37,798 bases of DNA from Alphaproteobacteria bacterium (GTDB lineage: Bacteria; Pseudomonadota; Alphaproteobacteria; CACIAM-22H2), in contig JAEUKZ010000226.1 of assembly GCA_016793045.1 (NCBI GenBank), positions 1 through 37,798 on the forward strand. The letters are read 5' to 3'. The notes under the pieces are model-generated. The model saw only the letters and a program-made list of their open reading frames with translations, made no database searches and had not been told where the DNA came from. Position numbers and translations under genes: made by a program. Of this stretch, positions 1 to 6,632 are shown one piece after another. The first letter of the stretch is position 1, and each line of letters begins with the position of its first letter.

Positions 1-467
1 GACATCGTGCCGAGCAGGCCCATGGCGCTGCCGGTCCTTGCCTTCGGCACCGTGTCGCCGACGAACGCCATGGTGAGCGCCATCATCACGGCCGCGCCGG
101 CGCCCTGCGCCGCCCGGGCGGCGATCAGCAACTCGAGCGTGGACGCGGCGCCGCACAGCACCGAGGCGCCCGTGAACACGGCGATCCCCGCCAGCAGCAG
201 CCGGCGGCGGCCGACGATGTCGCCGAGCCGTCCGGCGCTGACGATGAGGGTGGTGATGGCGAGGAGATAGGCCAGCACGATCCACTGGACCGCCTGGAAG
301 GACGCGCCGAACGCCTCGGCCAGGGTCGGCAGCGCGACATTGGCGATGCTGGTGCCCAGCGAGGACAGCAGCATCGAGAGCGACAGGCCGGCAAGCGCCC
401 AGCGGACCGAGGCGGTCTGCCGCGCCCGTCCGGCGTCGTCGTCGCGTGCTGCAAGGATTGGTTTCAC
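1..467 (-). CDS. MFS drug exporter, DHA2 (EmrB/QacA) type, N-terminal part
   Basis: This is the first 155 or so residues of a proton-driven multidrug exporter in the inner membrane; the rest lies beyond base 1. After a short charged N-terminus the protein shows TM1 followed by SIANVALPTLAEAFG, then QAVQWIVLAYLL as TM2, then the MFS motif A loop GRLGDIVGRRRLL, then TM3 and TM4 with RAAQGAGAAVMMA. Together these are typical of the 14-TM DHA2 family. I chose a GTG start at 467 because GGAG lies six bases upstream and the frame stays open; the nearest ATG (454) is in another, non-membrane frame. It is divergent from a LysR regulator, which probably controls it. The substrate cannot be read from this fragment. 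Confidence 0.88.
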   Translation of the reverse strand, partial: MKPILAARDDDAGRARQTASVRWALAGLSLSMLLSSLGTSIANVALPTLAEAFGASFQAVQWIVLAYLLAITTLIVSAGRLGDIVGRRRLLLAGIAVFTGASVLCGAASTLELLIAARAAQGAGAAVMMALTMAFVGDTVPKARTGSAMGLLGTM

Positions 468-541
468 CGTAAACTCCGTATCGTGGCGGCTCCGGAATTG
501 GAGCCGTCGCAAGCCTAGGCGCCGGGATCACATGGCGGAAT

Positions 542-569
542 ACGCACCATTTGCACTTTATTCGTGCGT
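542..569. promoter_or_regulatory. Candidate LysR operator in the exporter/LysR intergenic region
   Basis: A perfect 6-bp inverted repeat, ACGCAC at 542-547 and GTGCGT at 564-569, lies between the divergent exporter and LysR genes, about 40 bases before the LysR start. LysR proteins commonly bind dyads in such divergent spacers and act on both promoters. The arms are short, so this is a candidate only. Confidence 0.4.
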
Positions 570-609
570 CTGACGCCACATCCCGATCGGGCCGTGCTAT
601 GGTCGGCAC

Positions 610-1500
610 ATGTCGCGGCCCGATCTCAACCTGCTCGTCACCCTCGACGTCCTGCTCGCCGAAGGCAGCGTCGCGCGCGCGGCCCGGCGGCTGCGCCTCA
701 GCCCGTCGGCGATGAGCCGGGCGCTGGCGCGCCTGCGCGCGGCCACCGGCGACCCGCTGCTGGTCCGGGCCGGACGCGGCCTCGTTCCGACGCCGCGCGC
801 GATCGCGCTGCGCGAGCGGGTCGGTCCGATCGTGCAGGATGCGGAGGCGGTTCTGCGCCCCGCCGAAGCGCTCGACCTCGCGCAGCTCGTCCGGACGTTC
901 TCGCTGCGCACCAGCGAGGGCTTCGTCGAGACCTTCGGCGCGCAGCTGATCGCGCGCGTCGGCGCGGAGGCGCCCGGCGTGCGGCTGCGCTTCGTGCAGA
1001 AGACGGACAAGGACAGCGCCTCCCTCCGCGACGGGACGGTCGACCTGGAAACCGGCGTGCTCGGCGGGGCGACGGGTCCGGAGGTGCGCGCGCAGGCGCT
1101 GTTCCGCGACCGCTTCATCGGCGCGGTGCGCAAGGGGCACGCGCTCAGCCGGGGCAGGATCACGCCCGCCCGCTATGCGGCCGGGCTGCACATCGGCGTC
1201 TCGCGGCGCGGTCTCGACCGGGGCCCGGTCGACGAAGCCTTGCAGCCGCTCGGGCTGGAGCGGCGGATTGTGGCGATCGTCGGCGGCTTTTCGGCCGCAT
1301 TGGCGCTCGCCCGCGCCTCGGGCCTGATCGCCAGCGTTCCCGAGCGGCACACCGCAGGCCTGCGTGCCGGCATGCACAGCTTTGCGCTTCCGATCGCCGC
1401 GCCGGAGGTCACCGTCTCCCTGCTCTGGCACCCGCGGCTCGATGCCGATCCGGCCCATCGCTGGCTGCGCATGTGCGTGCGGGAGGCGTGCGCGGGCTGA
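610..1500 (+). CDS. LysR-family transcriptional regulator
   Basis: A 296-residue protein with the standard LysR layout. The N-terminal winged helix-turn-helix occupies about residues 4-62 (DLNLLVTLDVLLAEGSVARAA, then a recognition helix around SPSAMSRALARLR). A periplasmic-binding-protein-like effector domain runs from about residue 90 to 290. Length is normal for the family. The start is ATG 610, the first in-frame ATG in front of the helix-turn-helix. The gene is divergent from the DHA2 exporter, the usual arrangement for a regulator that controls its neighbour and itself. The inducer is unknown. Its stop lies six bases from the convergent cysteine-synthase-like gene. Confidence 0.93.
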   Translation: MSRPDLNLLVTLDVLLAEGSVARAARRLRLSPSAMSRALARLRAATGDPLLVRAGRGLVPTPRAIALRERVGPIVQDAEAVLRPAEALDLAQLVRTFSLRTSEGFVETFGAQLIARVGAEAPGVRLRFVQKTDKDSASLRDGTVDLETGVLGGATGPEVRAQALFRDRFIGAVRKGHALSRGRITPARYAAGLHIGVSRRGLDRGPVDEALQPLGLERRIVAIVGGFSAALALARASGLIASVPERHTAGLRAGMHSFALPIAAPEVTVSLLWHPRLDADPAHRWLRMCVREACAG

Positions 1501-1506
1501 GCCCTC

Positions 1507-2430
1507 TCATCGCCGGCTGAGGTACTTCATGCCGGTGTCGCACATCACGGTGACGACGGTCGCGGCGGGCCCGAGTTCCGCGGCCAGCCGCAGCGCGGCG
1601 GCGACGTTGGCGCCGGTCGAGGTGCCGCCGAACAGCCCTTCCTCGCGCGCGAGCCGCCGCGCCATCGCGCCGGCCTCGTCGGTCGAGACCGTCTCGATCC
1701 GGTCGGCGAGGTTGCCGCGCCACAGCGGCACGACGTAGCCGGCACCGACGCCGTCGATCTTGTGCGCGCCGGTCGGGCCACCGGAGAGGACCGCGGATTC
1801 GGCGGGCTCGACGGCGACGATGCGGATGCGGCCGTCATGGCGGCGCAGGGCCTCGCTCGTTCCGCGCAGCGACGCCGCGGTGCCGACGCTCTGGACGAAG
1901 GCGTCGATGCGGCCGCCGGTCTGGCGCCAAAGCTCGTCGGCCATCCTGTGATAGGCCGCGAGCTGGTCGGTGTTCTTCATCTGGTCGGTCCAGAACGCGC
2001 CGGTGCGTTCGGCGATCACGCGCGCGGCCTCGATCATGTCGCGGGTCAGCTTCTCCGTCATGCGGCCGCCGTCGCTCGCCACGATCTGCAACGCGGCGCC
2101 GAGGCGCCGCATGTGCTCGAGCTTCTCCGGCGCGAACGCGTCCGAGGTCACGATGTGCAGCGGATGGCGCTTCACCGCGCAGACGAGCGACAGCGACACC
2201 CCGGTGCTGCCGCCGGTGTATTCGACGACGGCACCGTCCGCGGGCAGGCGGCCATCCGCCTCGGCCGCCTCGACCATGGCGAGGGCCATGCGGTCCTTCA
2301 TGCTGCCGGTCGGATTCTCGCTTTCGAGCTTGAGCAGGATGCGCGCGCTGCCGGCGGGCACGACGTGGCGCAATGCCACCAGCGACGTGTTGCCGATGCG
2401 GTGCAGGATGTCTGGCAACACGGTGCTCAT
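1507..2430 (-). CDS. PLP-dependent cysteine-synthase-family enzyme (non-CysK branch)
   Basis: A 307-residue fold-type II PLP enzyme, probably cytoplasmic. The PLP lysine is K45 in ENPTGSMKDR. The phosphate/substrate loop, usually TSGNTG in CysK, reads TGGSTG (72-77), with Ser in place of Asn. GTAAS near the middle and GLFGGTSTGAN near the C-terminus are further PLP contacts. Known relatives make cysteine or cystathionine, or degrade amino acids; the altered loop argues against a plain O-acetylserine sulfhydrylase, and a separate cysK lies at 24246-25286. The start codon at 2430 shares ATGA with the stop of the DUF488 gene, so the two are translationally coupled. Exact reaction unknown. Confidence 0.85.
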   Translation of the reverse strand: MSTVLPDILHRIGNTSLVALRHVVPAGSARILLKLESENPTGSMKDRMALAMVEAAEADGRLPADGAVVEYTGGSTGVSLSLVCAVKRHPLHIVTSDAFAPEKLEHMRRLGAALQIVASDGGRMTEKLTRDMIEAARVIAERTGAFWTDQMKNTDQLAAYHRMADELWRQTGGRIDAFVQSVGTAASLRGTSEALRRHDGRIRIVAVEPAESAVLSGGPTGAHKIDGVGAGYVVPLWRGNLADRIETVSTDEAGAMARRLAREEGLFGGTSTGANVAAALRLAAELGPAATVVTVMCDTGMKYLSRR

Positions 2431-2804
2431 GGTCGCTTGTCCTTCTTGCGGTGGCGTTCCAGCCAGGTCTTCAGCGCGAGCGCGTTGTTGCGCTGCTCGT
2501 CGCGCGATGCATAGAGCAGGGTGACCGGTCCCCGCCGCAGGCGGTCGCGGATCTCCCGCACCGCCGCTTGCGCCGTCGCGCTCTCCAGTTCGGCGGCGTA
2601 GGCGGCGCAGAACGCGTGCCAATCGTCGGGCTTGCCGTGGAAGCGCTTGCGCAGCCCATCGCTCGGCGCGGCGTCCTTGAGCCAGAGGTCGATCCGCGCC
2701 TTGTCGCGTGCGAGGCCGCGCGGCCACAGCCGGTCGACCAGGATGCGCACGCCGTCGTCAGGGTCCGGCGGGGCATAGACGCGCTTCAGCTTGGGCTCGG
2801 TCAT
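2427..2804 (-). CDS. DUF488 family protein
   Basis: A 125-residue cytoplasmic protein of the DUF488 family, recognisable by VRILVDRLWPRGL, the WLKDAAPSDGLRK segment and VTLLYASRDEQRNNA. Family members are small and of uncertain biochemical role. I place the start at ATG 2804; a TTG at 2819 in the same frame would add five residues, and neither has a clearly better ribosome site. The gene overlaps the cysteine-synthase-like gene by four bases (ATGA) and is divergent from marR across a perfect palindrome, so MarR probably controls this pair. Confidence 0.82.
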   Translation of the reverse strand: MTEPKLKRVYAPPDPDDGVRILVDRLWPRGLARDKARIDLWLKDAAPSDGLRKRFHGKPDDWHAFCAAYAAELESATAQAAVREIRDRLRRGPVTLLYASRDEQRNNALALKTWLERHRKKDKRP

Positions 2805-2842
2805 GGCGGTCGGATCCAATCTCCGGTTTCCATGCAGCTACA

Positions 2843-2862
2843 TTATATGTATATACATATAA
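2843..2862. promoter_or_regulatory. Perfect 20-bp palindrome, probable MarR operator
   Basis: A perfect 20-bp palindrome with half-site TTATATGTAT stands between the divergent DUF488 and marR genes. It is almost pure AT in a very GC-rich window. It ends two bases before the marR ATG and overlaps sequences resembling a -10 element. MarR dimers typically bind palindromes of this size that cover their own promoter, so this is the likely autoregulatory operator. Confidence 0.7.
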
Positions 2863-2864
2863 CT

Positions 2865-3332
2865 ATGAAGGTCCCGAAGCAACCGCAAAAGACCCTGCGC
2901 ACCGATGCGGCGGCGCTGGTCGAGACGTGCGCCGGCTGGAACGTCAGGCTTGCGGCGCGGCGGATCAGCCAGTTCCTGGAGCGCGAGATCGCGGATACCG
3001 GCTTCACCGTGGCGCAACTCGGGCTCCTGGCGCAGATCGCGTCGCTGGCCGACGACACGCTCGGCGTGCTCGCGGCGCGCAGCGGCCTCGAGCAGTCGAC
3101 GCTGTCACGCAACCTGCGCACGCTCGAGAGCGCGGGGCTGATCGAGATCGCGCTGGTCGAGAGCGATCTGCGGCGGCGCGCGGTGTGGCTTACCGAGGCC
3201 GGGGCGCGGCGGCTGGAGGCGGCGATCCCGGTGTGGCGCCGTGCGCAGGGCAGGCTCGCCCGGCACGTCTCACCCGACCTCGTACAAAGGCTCGCGGCGC
3301 AGAGCGAGGCGCTTCCGCCCGCCGGGGACTGA
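2865..3332 (+). CDS. MarR-family transcriptional regulator
   Basis: A 155-residue winged-helix regulator. Residues 15-50 form the dimerisation helix (WNVRLAARRISQFLEREIADTGFTVAQLGLLAQIA). The helix-turn-helix follows (LGVLAARSGLEQSTLSRNLRTLESAGLI), and then the beta wing (VESDLRRRAVWLTEAGARRLE). ATG 2865 has no Shine-Dalgarno sequence because the 20-bp palindrome ends two bases before it. The mRNA may be leaderless, or translation may begin at ATG 2832 in the same frame, which would place the palindrome inside the coding sequence. The gene probably represses itself and the divergent DUF488/cysteine-synthase-like pair. The ligand is unknown. Confidence 0.88.
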   Translation: MKVPKQPQKTLRTDAAALVETCAGWNVRLAARRISQFLEREIADTGFTVAQLGLLAQIASLADDTLGVLAARSGLEQSTLSRNLRTLESAGLIEIALVESDLRRRAVWLTEAGARRLEAAIPVWRRAQGRLARHVSPDLVQRLAAQSEALPPAGD

Positions 3333-3364
3333 CGCCGTCATGATAGGGTGGCGGCCGGAGATCC

Positions 3365-3745
3365 ATGACGAGGGCGAGACGCGCAATGGCGAAGGCGAAG
3401 GTGGTGACGATCCACGGCATCAAGAACTGCGATACGATGAAGAAGGCGCGGGCATGGCTCGATGCCCACGGCATCGCCCATGCATTTCACGACTACAAGA
3501 CGCAGGGCATCGCGCGCGACGTGCTCGAAGCCTGGGCCGGCAAGGTCGGCTGGGAGGTGCTGATCAACCGCGCCGGCACGACCTTCCGCAAGCTGCCGGA
3601 GTCGGACCGGGACGGCCTTACCGAGAAGAAGGCGATCGCGCTGATGCTGGCGCAGCCCGGCATGATCAAGCGGCCGGTGCTCGACATCGGCGGCACGCTG
3701 ATCGTCGGCTTCAAGCCCGAGATCTACGCCAAGGCGTTCGCGTAG
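3365..3745 (+). CDS. ArsC/Spx-like thioredoxin-fold protein (YffB family)
   Basis: A small cytoplasmic thioredoxin-fold protein of 126 residues. VVTIHGIKNCDTMKKARAWL is the family signature with a single active cysteine (NCDTM, not CxxC). INRAGTTFRKL and KRPVLDIGGTLIVGFKPEIY are the conserved middle and C-terminal parts, with the substrate-site RPV motif. YffB relatives are often annotated as arsenate reductase but are more probably glutathione- or thiol-dependent reductases; no other arsenic gene is nearby. GGAG four bases upstream supports ATG 3365; ATG 3386, which fits the family length better, has a weaker GAG. The gene converges on the hydrolase with a gap of four bases. Confidence 0.86.
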   Translation: MTRARRAMAKAKVVTIHGIKNCDTMKKARAWLDAHGIAHAFHDYKTQGIARDVLEAWAGKVGWEVLINRAGTTFRKLPESDRDGLTEKKAIALMLAQPGMIKRPVLDIGGTLIVGFKPEIYAKAFA

Positions 3746-3749
3746 CGCT

Positions 3750-4421
3750 TCAGCGTGCCGTCATCCAGCGCGCGGCCGCGTCGAGGATTTCGGCGAGCAC
3801 GTCGACATCGCGGCGGCCCGAGCGCGAAGGGACGTGGAAGTCGTGGTCGGCATCGGCAACGAGGTGCAGCGTCGCGCGCGGGCCGAGACGTGCGATGGCC
3901 GGCCGCAGCAGATCGGTCGTCGCGAGCGCATCGCGCGTCCCCTGCAGGAACAGCATCGGCAGCGTGACGCCGGCGAGATGTGCCGCGCGCTCGTCCGACG
4001 GCTTGCGCGCGGGATGGAGCGGAAAGGCGAACAGCACCAGCCCACGCACCGCGGGGAGCGCTGCGAGCGCCTGCGCCTGCGTGGTCATGCGCCCGCCGAA
4101 CGAGCGGCCGCCGGCGAAGAGCGGCAGGTCGGGGGCGCGCCGCGCGGCTTCGGCGACGGCCGCGCGGACGGCGCCGTGGGCGGTCGCCGGCTGGTCTGGG
4201 CGCTTCGACCCGTGCTCCATGTAGGGGAACTGGTAGCGCAACGTCGCGATGCCGCGCGCGTCGAGGCCATCGGCAATCGCGGCCATCGCCCGGTGGGTCA
4301 TGCCTGCACCGGCACCGTGGGCGAGCACGAGGCAGGCGGTGGCCCGGTCGGGCCGCTGCCATAGTCCCGAGACGCTTGCGGCGCCCGTGATTTCGATCGT
4401 TAGCGGTGCGGCGACGGTCAT
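3750..4421 (-). CDS. Alpha/beta hydrolase of the KANL3/Tex30 (dienelactone hydrolase-like) type
   Basis: A 223-residue hydrolase without a signal peptide. An early strand ends in LVLAHGAGAGMTHRAM, giving the oxyanion region. The nucleophile elbow is GGRSFGG (G-x-S-x-G). LFLQGTRDAL carries the likely acid, and ADHDFH the likely catalytic histidine. The shape matches the KANL3/Tex30-like alpha/beta hydrolases common in alphaproteobacteria, whose substrates are unknown. ATG 4421 is the first ATG before the fold; the frame stays open further upstream but crosses the terminator at 4452-4478 and encodes nothing recognisable. Confidence 0.85.
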   Translation of the reverse strand: MTVAAPLTIEITGAASVSGLWQRPDRATACLVLAHGAGAGMTHRAMAAIADGLDARGIATLRYQFPYMEHGSKRPDQPATAHGAVRAAVAEAARRAPDLPLFAGGRSFGGRMTTQAQALAALPAVRGLVLFAFPLHPARKPSDERAAHLAGVTLPMLFLQGTRDALATTDLLRPAIARLGPRATLHLVADADHDFHVPSRSGRRDVDVLAEILDAAARWMTAR

Positions 4422-4451
4422 CGCTGCATGATACGCGATGCCGGCAACGAA

Positions 4452-4478
4452 AAAGGCCGCCGGAACCCGGCGGCCTTT
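4452..4478 (-). terminator. Rho-independent terminator of the SH3 lipoprotein gene
   Basis: A perfect 9-bp stem (GGCCGCCGG / CCGGCGGCC) with a three-base loop is flanked by A and T runs. On the minus strand it is followed by five T residues. It lies just downstream of the SH3 gene (ends 4525) and before the hydrolase start, so it separates these two minus-strand units. Confidence 0.85.
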
Positions 4479-4524
4479 CCGTCTCTCACTGCAGTCCGGC
4501 CGAAGCGGCGCGGACCGCCGGCAG

Positions 4525-4836
4525 CTAACGCAGGCTGCGCGAGAAGATGTACCCTTCGTTCGAGCCGGACATGACCTTGGTCCACTGGCCCGAAGTTTCC
4601 ATGACCTGAACTTCGGTGCCGCGGCGAAGGCGAGCAAGAACGCGCGCACGGTTGTTCGGCTGGGCGCGGAGATTCGCCGTGGTCGCGCTGACCGTCGCAG
4701 TGCGCGCGGCCGGCGCGGCCGCAGCGACCGCCGGGGTGGCGGCCCGAGCCGGAGCAGGTGCCGGAGCGGCGGCCTGATCCTGGGCGCAGGCTGCGAGGAG
4801 AAGCGACGCAGAAAGGGCGAGAACGATCTTCTTCAT
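4525..4836 (-). CDS. Small SH3-domain lipoprotein
   Basis: A 103-residue lipoprotein with two parts. The N-terminus MKKIVLALSASLLLAAC is a lipoprotein signal with lipobox LAAC; the cysteine at position 17 would be lipidated. After an Ala/Pro-rich linker (about 20-45), residues 46-103 form a bacterial SH3 (SH3_3) domain: TTANLRAQPNNRARVLARLRRG, then QWTKVMSGSNEGYIFSRSL. Such domains often bind peptidoglycan or other cell-wall parts, so the product is probably anchored in the periplasm near the wall. An AGGGG about ten bases upstream supports ATG 4836. An intrinsic terminator follows, so it is probably monocistronic. Confidence 0.85.
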   Translation of the reverse strand: MKKIVLALSASLLLAACAQDQAAAPAPAPARAATPAVAAAAPAARTATVSATTANLRAQPNNRARVLARLRRGTEVQVMETSGQWTKVMSGSNEGYIFSRSLR

Positions 4837-4937
4837 ATGTGGTAACCCCTGAGTTGAGGTAACCATGTATCGCCGCTTTGTCGTGGCGACGCAAGGGGTT
4901 CGTCGTTGAAGCCCGCCGAAATCACCGGCGAAATGCT

Positions 4938-5252
4938 CTACATGATCCAACGCAGCGCGTGACCGTCCGGGATCACGGACTCGTCGTCATCGCCGGCCAT
5001 CGATAGGATGACGGTGCCGGCAAAGGCGAGTGCGAAGCTTACCGGCGTGGTGCGCACGATCGTCGCGATCACGTGCCCCTGCTCGGGCAGGTCCAGCAGC
5101 ACCCGATCGCCGACGGTGACGGGTACGGGCGCTTCGATCAGCGCACCGCCGCGCGACATGTCGACAAGCCGGCACGCGACGGCCTGCCCGTTGACCACGA
5201 TGTGCGTGGGCAGGTCGACGACGTAGCGGTGATGTGCCCGGCGATCGCGCAT
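4938..5252 (-). CDS. Single-domain PilZ protein
   Basis: A 104-residue protein that is almost entirely one PilZ domain, the cyclic-di-GMP receptor fold. Both ligand motifs are present: RxxxR as RAHHR at the N-terminus (R5 and R9) and D-x-S-x-x-G as DMSRGG in the second strand. There is no enzymatic or membrane domain, so it probably works by binding a partner protein when cyclic-di-GMP rises. GGAG four bases before ATG 5252 supports this start; an upstream in-frame start would add an unlikely Cys-rich tail. A second PilZ gene lies at 5681 on the other strand. Confidence 0.86.
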   Translation of the reverse strand: MRDRRAHHRYVVDLPTHIVVNGQAVACRLVDMSRGGALIEAPVPVTVGDRVLLDLPEQGHVIATIVRTTPVSFALAFAGTVILSMAGDDDESVIPDGHALRWIM

Positions 5253-5428
5253 TCCTCTCCGCCATTCGCAGCCTGGGGCGGCGCGCGGACAGGACGCACA
5301 CAACCGCACCGTGAGTGCAAGGTTACAGGGCGCCCATTTACGGAGTCTTAAGGGGTTGCGGCGGATTTTAGACGAATGCCGACCAGCGCCCTTGCGGGCA
5401 CTGCAGCCTTTCAGGGGGCGCCGTTCCG

Positions 5429-5665
5429 ATGACCGACTACACCCGCCGACTCAGCGACAAGATCCTCAGCGCGTTCAACCAGGCGTGCGACCGCAGCGAA
5501 CTCGAAGTCGCGGAGCACCTGCTGCGCGCGCTTGAAGCGGCACTGACTCGCCGTGGCGGCGCGGCCACCGACGAGAAGCGCGAGGATGTTGCCGCCGTCG
5601 AGGTGGCTTTCGCCCGTCTGCAATCGCTCCGCGATCGGCGGCCGGTGGCTGCATTCGCGAGCTGA
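5429..5665 (+). CDS. Small predicted-helical protein of unknown function
   Basis: A 78-residue protein with no signal peptide and no domain I recognise. Most of it looks helical, with regular heptad-like spacing in LSDKILSAFNQACDRSELEVAEHLLRALEAAL, so it may pair with itself or with a partner. It starts at ATG 5429 with an AGGGGG somewhat far upstream. It lies 15 bases before a PilZ gene on the same strand, so the two are very probably co-transcribed. That suggests a partner or accessory role for the PilZ protein, but this is inference. Confidence 0.65.
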   Translation: MTDYTRRLSDKILSAFNQACDRSELEVAEHLLRALEAALTRRGGAATDEKREDVAAVEVAFARLQSLRDRRPVAAFAS

Positions 5666-5680
5666 TCGAGGAGGCCCGCC

Positions 5681-6019
5681 ATGACTGACCCGGCTGCGAC
5701 AGCTTCGGCAACGCAAAGCGGTATCGAGAAGCGCCGCCACCGCCGCAGCGCAGTGATCTGGCCGGCCGTCGTCACGACGCCGGACGGCGAGCGCAAATGC
5801 ACCGTGCTGAACCTTTCGGTTGGCGGGGCGCGCATCAAGATCGATGATCTCGCGCGCGCAGACGTGTCGGTGCAGCTGCGGATCGTCGGCGTCGGCCGCT
5901 TTCCGAGCCGGGTCGCCTGGCAGCGCAACGACAGCGTCGGCCTCGAGTTCTCGCTGGCGCCCGAAGTCGCCGCGTTCGCGATCAAGCACGCGCTGCAGAA
6001 CGGCCGCATCCTCGACTAG
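5681..6019 (+). CDS. Single-domain PilZ protein
   Basis: A 112-residue PilZ protein with both cyclic-di-GMP motifs: RxxxR in KRRHRRSA (R19 to R23) and N-x-S-x-x-G in NLSVGGARI. The rest of the barrel is VQLRIVGVGRFPSRVAWQRNDSVGLEF. No other domain is present. GGAGG seven bases before ATG 5681 is a strong ribosome site. It follows the small helical gene by 15 bases on the same strand. Like the divergent PilZ at 4938-5252 it probably acts as a stand-alone cyclic-di-GMP adaptor; the two differ enough in sequence that they need not share a target. Confidence 0.9.
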   Translation: MTDPAATASATQSGIEKRRHRRSAVIWPAVVTTPDGERKCTVLNLSVGGARIKIDDLARADVSVQLRIVGVGRFPSRVAWQRNDSVGLEFSLAPEVAAFAIKHALQNGRILD

Positions 6020-6101
6020 GGATCGGTGGGCGCGCCGGGCTTGTCGCGCGCCCCTTGGCGGCGCTACGGTGGTGCGGCATCCCATCGCCGAGGCGGCATC
6101 G

Positions 6102-6629
6102 ATGCGGCGCGCGATCTCCGTGTTTGCCTTGCTGGCTGCGGCCTCCGGTGCCGCGGCGCCTGCGCCGGTCCGTTTCCACGGCAGCGAGGCCGAGTCCGTG
6201 GCCGGCCGCTACATCACCGATGCGATCGCGTACGACTCGGATTACGACCCCGGCCGCGTCGCGGTTGCCTTCGTCGCCGCATATCAGCCGGCGTTCATCA
6301 CCCCTGCGCGGTTCGCGCCGTCGCTCGGGCATCAGGTCGTCCTGAGCAAGGGCCCGACCGAGCCCGGCCAGGGAGCGGGCGAACGCTGCGCGGGCTTCCG
6401 TGTATCGGTCGAACGATTCACGCCGGAAAGCCTTGCCGAACTCGCGCGGCGGCCGAATGATGCGGTGCTCGCAGTCGCGTCGGTCGATACCGTGTTCGGG
6501 TCGATCTGCATCACCGGCAGCGAAGACGTGCGGGTGGAAATCGAAGCGGTCGAACTGGCGCGCGCTGCGTCCGGCCGCAATGCGTTCGCCGATCCGTACA
6601 CGGCGGGCGGTGGCGGCGGAGGGTACTGA
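6102..6629 (+). CDS. Exported protein of unknown function
   Basis: A 175-residue protein. The N-terminus MRRAISVFALLAAASGAAA is a signal peptide, so the product is periplasmic or secreted. I recognise no domain in the rest. It has two cysteines that could pair (ERCAGF and GSICITG) and a Gly-rich C-terminal end (TAGGGGGGY). GAGG eight bases upstream supports ATG 6102; the same frame is open upstream but that part overlaps the PilZ gene. mepA begins three bases after the stop, so the two genes are almost certainly one operon and the protein may act in the wall or periplasm. Confidence 0.7.
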   Translation: MRRAISVFALLAAASGAAAPAPVRFHGSEAESVAGRYITDAIAYDSDYDPGRVAVAFVAAYQPAFITPARFAPSLGHQVVLSKGPTEPGQGAGERCAGFRVSVERFTPESLAELARRPNDAVLAVASVDTVFGSICITGSEDVRVEIEAVELARAASGRNAFADPYTAGGGGGGY

Positions 6630-6632
6630 AAG

